From contig JALOPC010000094.1 of assembly GCA_025454095.1 (NCBI GenBank), positions 1 through 8,902 of the forward strand: 8,902 nucleotides of DNA. The letters run 5' to 3'. Below are positions 6,478 to 8,902 of this stretch, piece by piece. Source of the DNA: Syntrophales bacterium. GTDB taxonomy: Bacteria > Desulfobacterota > Syntrophia > Syntrophales > UBA2192. The notes beneath the pieces are model-generated. The model made no database searches and was not told where the DNA came from. It was given only the letters and a program-made list of their open reading frames with translations. Position 1 is the first letter of the stretch. Each line of letters opens with the position of its first letter. The position numbers and the translations under genes are program-made.

Positions 6478-6636
6478 CTACGGGCCGCCCGACGCGGGCG
6501 GGGGCCTGTGATCGGCCGGCAAATTCGTGGGCTCATAACGGAGCGGGTGCTTGCCGTCCGTGGTGGCACAGGCGGTGAGCAGCGCAACGAGGGCGATGAG
6601 CGTCAACAGCAGTGAAACGATTTTCCTGGTCCACAT
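6478..6636 (-). CDS. Small lipoprotein, 52 residues
   Basis: A short gene with ATG at 6636 and TAG at 6480-6478, preceded by AAAGGA with AGGA seven bases from the start. The product has a positive N terminus (M-W-T-R-K), a hydrophobic core rich in L, V, I and A, and a lipobox L-T-A-C with C23 as the lipidation site. The mature peptide is only 30 residues: polar 'CATTDGKHPLRYEPTNLP', then a Pro-rich tail. Ribosome site, signal sequence, lipobox and stop all agree, which argues against chance. A candidate promoter lies about 30 bases upstream, so it may be the first gene of the lipid-modification operon. No family is recognised. The lack of a charged Asp at +2 suggests sorting to the outer membrane by the Lol rule. 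It could be a small envelope partner of the lipid enzymes, or unrelated. Confidence 0.75.
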   Translation of the reverse strand: MWTRKIVSLLLTLIALVALLTACATTDGKHPLRYEPTNLPADHRPPPASGGP

Positions 6637-6669
6637 GGCTTCTTCCTTTGGCAACACGATGTTACGTTA

Positions 6670-6698
6670 TGTATAAGCACCTGCGGGTCCGAAGGCAA
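6670..6698 (-). promoter_or_regulatory. Candidate promoter of the lipid-modification operon
   Basis: On the minus strand, TTGCCT (6698-6693), a 17-base spacer and TATACA (6675-6670) each match four of six consensus positions, in an AT-rich patch within a GC-rich gap. The start would be near 6663, about 27 bases before the small lipoprotein ATG. It lies between the flavoprotein stop and this gene, so read-through from upstream is also possible. Confidence 0.45.
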
Positions 6699-6725
6699 GA
6701 CCGGAAAGAAAATTTTCCGCAGGGC

Positions 6726-7301
6726 TTACGCGCGGACTTTTTTGAGCAGCCAGGCCAGGTTCTGCCCCAGGGTCTTCATGGTCTGGATTCCCTCTGCGTC
6801 GTTGAGCACCTCGCCGGGTTCGCGGCCGATGGCGAAGGCCCAGTAGCTGGAACCGGGGTTGATCATCTGCTGGTAAAAGAAAAAGAGGTTCAGCGAATTG
6901 AAGGCGTGGATGGCCCCGCCGCGGCGCACGGCGACGACCCCGGCGCCCACCTTGCGTTTGAACATGTAGTCGTTGGCGCGGGCCACGTAGCCGGTCCGCT
7001 CGATGAGGGCGCGCGTGGCGGCCGAGACGTCGGCGAAGTAGGTGGGCGAACCGAGGAGGATCCCGTCGGCCTCGATCATCTTCGCGATGCACTCGTTGAC
7101 GATGTCGTTGTCCACGGCGCAGCGCTTGTCCTTGTTTTTCATGCACTTGTAACAGGCGATGCAGCCCTGGATCTTTTTGCCCGCCAGCTGGTAGAGTTCC
7201 GTCTCGATGCCCTCCGTCCGGATTTCGTCGAGGACCTTGTTGAGCAGGATGGCCGTGTTGCCGTCCTTGCGGGCGCTGCCGTTGAATGCGATCACCTTCA
7301 T
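6726..7301 (-). CDS. Isf-like iron-sulfur flavoprotein (NADPH-dependent FMN reductase fold)
   Basis: The product is 191 residues with a flavodoxin-like fold. The FMN phosphate loop is 'NGSARKDGNT' (7-16), a core strand is 'ADGILLGSPTYFADVSA' (78-94), and the C-terminal helix is 'GQNLAWLLKKV'. Between the first two strands lies a compact cysteine set, C47-x2-C50-x2-C53-x7-C61. It matches the CX2CX2CX4-7C motif that binds a 4Fe-4S cluster in Methanosarcina Isf-type flavoproteins. Such proteins are cytoplasmic, mostly from anaerobes, and pass electrons from ferredoxin to small acceptors, in some cases oxygen or peroxide. AAGGAGG lies nine bases before the ATG at 7301. It is divergent from the VWA-Pal gene and 89 bases upstream of the small lipoprotein gene. 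Whether it supplies electrons to the FAD enzyme of the next operon is speculation. A weak extended -10 on the minus strand (TGTCAGAAT, around 7350) may be its promoter. Confidence 0.9.
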   Translation of the reverse strand: MKVIAFNGSARKDGNTAILLNKVLDEIRTEGIETELYQLAGKKIQGCIACYKCMKNKDKRCAVDNDIVNECIAKMIEADGILLGSPTYFADVSAATRALIERTGYVARANDYMFKRKVGAGVVAVRRGGAIHAFNSLNLFFFYQQMINPGSSYWAFAIGREPGEVLNDAEGIQTMKTLGQNLAWLLKKVRA

Positions 7302-7684
7302 GCGAGTCTGCCTCCTTCGGGGGGGGTGGGTGGAGCAAAATCTGCGTTATTCTGACAGAAAGGGCGGGGAAGTTCCAGAAAATAGGCGGTTTCTCCAGCG
7401 TTGCATTTTTTTTGCCCCGCCGGCATTTTAATCATTGAATTTCCCGCTGATTTTTTATATATTCACGGGCAATTTAGGGGGGGAGAGCGAGGGACAACAC
7501 TCTCCGCGGGATGTTTCAAGGATCCTGTTTTTCATTCCGGCTTGTCGAGTTCATAGGCCGATGCAATTCTACAACTCATCGTGAACCGTCTGAATCGATT
7601 CTGCTATTGCGTCATCCGGCTCGACAGCTCCATCTCAACACCACTGAACCACAAGAAGCAATTCATCCACAAGGAGGGTACCGT
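7302..7684. other. Divergent intergenic region with promoter and long leader
   Basis: These 383 bases hold no gene with good support. Next to the flavoprotein gene is a run of eight G's followed by TGGGTGG (7319-7333). Then comes an AT-rich stretch with T8 (7406-7413) and the plus-strand promoter. The predicted plus transcript starts near 7470, with a G7 run (7477-7483) and a small stem GGAGAG/CTCTCC (7482-7487 with 7500-7505). The rest of the leader, to 7684, is about 180 bases and less GC-rich than the genes. It holds only two tiny frames without good ribosome sites: ATG at 7561 (seven codons) and GTG at 7581 (35 codons). No riboswitch class was recognised. Confidence 0.6.
7435..7463 (+). 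promoter_or_regulatory. Sigma70-type promoter of the VWA-Pal lipoprotein gene
   Basis: TTGAAT (7435-7440), a 17-base spacer and TATATT (7458-7463) match four and five of six consensus positions, in the most AT-rich part of the gap. Transcription would start near 7470, about 215 bases before the ATG at 7685. Confidence 0.6.
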
Positions 7685-8818
7685 ATGATCAGGAACTTGA
7701 TCAAGTTGCTCGTTGTCGTCATGAGTTTGGCCCTGCTGGGCGGCTGCGCCACGGTGATCCAACCGATCCCCGCACAGGACCTCAACCCGAAATTGAAGTC
7801 CGGCGCGCTGGTCCAGAAGACCAACAACTTCGAGGTCGTCATGGACACCTCAGCGTCCATGGAAGACCCTTTCCAGTGGAATCACTTTGCCTACACCAGC
7901 CCGATGAAGACCACGAAGCTCGAGTACGAGCAGCACCTCGTGCGTCTCTTCAACGACACGATCCCCAACCTGAAGCTCACCGCCGGCCTGCGGGATTTCG
8001 CCGGGGAGCGGTGGCTTTCCAGGCCCTATAACACCAAGCTCTGGTACGGGATGGCCCCGTACGTGAAGGAAGACCTCGGCAAGAGCATCTTCGAGGTCAA
8101 CACGGGCGGCGTCGAGAGCCCGCTGGATCTGGCCATTAACGCGGCCACGGCGGACTTCAAGCCCCTGGCGGGCAAGTCGGCCCTCGTCATCTTCACCGAC
8201 GGCCTCGAGATGCCGAAGGCCGTGGCCTCGGCGCAGGCGATGAAGGCCGCCCTGAAGGACAACATCTGCATCTACGCCGTCCTGATCGGCAGCGACCCCA
8301 CGGGTGAGGGCAAGGCCCTGCTCGATAAGGTCGTCAAGGCCGGCCAGTGCGGGATCCTCGTGAACGGCAAGGATGTCGAGTCCGCAGCCGGCATGGCCAA
8401 CTTCGTCGAGAAGGTGTTCCTCGGACCGGCCGTTGCGGCCGCTGCCGTGCCTCCGGCGGCCGTACTGCCCCCGGGAGCGATTGCGCAGCTCGACACGGTC
8501 TACTTCGACTACGACAAGTACAACGTGAAGCCCGAGTTCAAGGACGTGGTGAAGAAGAATGCCGATTACTTCAAGGCCAACAAGGCCAACAACGTTCTGA
8601 TCGCCGGCAACTGCGACGAGCGCGGCACCAACGAGTACAACATGGCCCTGGGCCAGAGAAGAGCCGACTCGGCGGCCAAGGCGCTGAAGGCGGCGGGTGT
8701 CGAGGCGAAGCGGATCAAGACGGTGAGCTGGGGCGAAGAGAAGCCCTTGTGCAAGGAGTCCGTCGAGGCCTGCTGGTCCAAGAACCGCAACGCCCTGTTC
8801 TATGTGATGCAGCCGTAA
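7685..8818 (+). CDS. VWA domain-OmpA/Pal fusion lipoprotein
   Basis: The product is 377 residues. The ATG at 7685 was preferred to an upstream in-frame ATG (7511) because AAGGAGG lies seven bases before it and it starts a clean signal sequence ending in the lipobox L-G-G-C (lipid on C21). Residues 48-245 form a von Willebrand A domain: 'VVMDTSASM' holds a MIDAS DxSxS (D54, S56, S58), and 'ALVIFTDG' (166-173) supplies D172. A linker rich in Ala and Pro (248-264) leads to an OmpA/Pal domain (268-377) with 'VYFDYDKYNVKPE' (272-284), 'NCDERGTNEYNMALGQRRA' (309-327) and the Pal-like 'CKESVEACWSKNRNALF'. The last domain binds peptidoglycan diaminopimelate; H of the usual GHCDERGT is N309 here. The protein should be anchored in the outer membrane, gripping the cell wall, with a metal-dependent VWA module for a protein partner. 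It is monocistronic, ended by the hairpin at 8866. The role could be envelope stability or assembly; the partner is unknown. Confidence 0.9.
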   Translation: MIRNLIKLLVVVMSLALLGGCATVIQPIPAQDLNPKLKSGALVQKTNNFEVVMDTSASMEDPFQWNHFAYTSPMKTTKLEYEQHLVRLFNDTIPNLKLTAGLRDFAGERWLSRPYNTKLWYGMAPYVKEDLGKSIFEVNTGGVESPLDLAINAATADFKPLAGKSALVIFTDGLEMPKAVASAQAMKAALKDNICIYAVLIGSDPTGEGKALLDKVVKAGQCGILVNGKDVESAAGMANFVEKVFLGPAVAAAAVPPAAVLPPGAIAQLDTVYFDYDKYNVKPEFKDVVKKNADYFKANKANNVLIAGNCDERGTNEYNMALGQRRADSAAKALKAAGVEAKRIKTVSWGEEKPLCKESVEACWSKNRNALFYVMQP

Positions 8819-8824
8819 ACTGAG

Positions 8825-8860
8825 CCCGAAGGCCGGAGGCGCGGAGCCGAAGGCCGAGGC
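8825..8860. repeat. Imperfect 15-16 bp direct repeat before the terminator
   Basis: Two near-identical units around CCGAAGGCC (8825-8840 and 8846-8860) differ by one G and are separated by five bases. They fill the space between the VWA-Pal stop and the terminator and look like a small slippage duplication. Confidence 0.5.
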
Positions 8861-8865
8861 TTTCG

Positions 8866-8902
8866 AAAAAAAGAGGCCCCTGTGTCAGGGGCCTCTTTTT
8901 TT
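8866..8902 (+). terminator. Strong intrinsic terminator of the VWA-Pal gene
   Basis: A perfect 17-base stem (8866-8882 with 8886-8902) with loop TGT has the GC-rich core GAGGCCCCTG and a seven-T tail that runs to the window edge. The matching A tract on the 5' side means it could also stop minus-strand transcription coming from beyond the window. It lies 48 bases after the stop codon. Confidence 0.92.

Noticed and set aside
6390..6587. 65-codon minus-strand frame
   Set aside because: It overlaps the better supported small lipoprotein in another frame, is Arg-rich, and has no ribosome site.
6702..6719. Hairpin CGGAAA/TTTCCG after the flavoprotein stop as a terminator
   Set aside because: The stem is six bases, AT-rich, and lacks a T tract on the minus strand, so termination here is not supported.
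7340..7375. Sigma54 -24/-12 promoter for the flavoprotein gene
   Set aside because: A GG pair is present, but the GC expected ten bases later is CC and the rest does not match.
7511..7684. N-terminal extension of the VWA-Pal gene to 7511
   Set aside because: It would bury the signal sequence and lipobox inside the protein; AAGGAGG precedes the ATG at 7685.

Overview
The window is GC-rich chromosomal DNA from a Gram-negative bacterium. Four of its products carry, or probably carry, lipoprotein signals or a Pal-type peptidoglycan-binding domain. The mix of a DUF4382/DUF5666 surface protein, an Isf-like iron-sulfur flavoprotein and VWA/Pal lipoproteins fits an anaerobic Desulfobacterota (old Deltaproteobacteria) lineage. 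That placement is inference from gene content only. No rRNA, tRNA, CRISPR array, insertion sequence or phage gene was seen.

Layout. Bases 2-1204 (+) hold the 3' part of a gene for a DUF4382 protein with four DUF5666-like repeats. It converges on a minus-strand gene (2283-1285) for a PAS/coiled-coil protein with no output domain, and a bidirectional terminator hairpin (1230-1261) separates them. Bases 6636-2429 (-) form a likely lipid-modification operon of four genes: a 52-residue lipoprotein too short for usual ORF cut-offs, an FAD-dependent amine-oxidase-like protein, a fused DUF1365-cyclopropane synthase-family methyltransferase, and an NTF2/SnoaL-like lipoprotein. Upstream on the same strand is an Isf-like flavoprotein (7301-6726). 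It is divergent from a plus-strand VWA-OmpA/Pal fusion lipoprotein (7685-8818), which has a good sigma70-type promoter, a leader of about 215 nt and a strong terminator (8866-8902).

How the genes may work together. The FAD protein, DUF1365 and CFA-family methyltransferase form a recurrent bacterial module that acts on unsaturated acyl chains of membrane phospholipid; in several proteobacteria it belongs to oxidative or singlet-oxygen stress regulons. The FAD and methyltransferase genes overlap by ATGA, which suggests coupled translation. The two lipoproteins at the ends of the cluster suggest an envelope role. The methyltransferase keeps four of the five bicarbonate-site residues known from E. 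coli Cfa but has Gln in place of His266.

The most intriguing non-coding spot is 2311-2380. There a near-consensus promoter for the PAS gene lies inside the terminator hairpin of the lipid operon, and a perfect 21-base palindrome covers its -35 box. This could link expression of the PAS gene to the upstream operon or to an unknown regulator.
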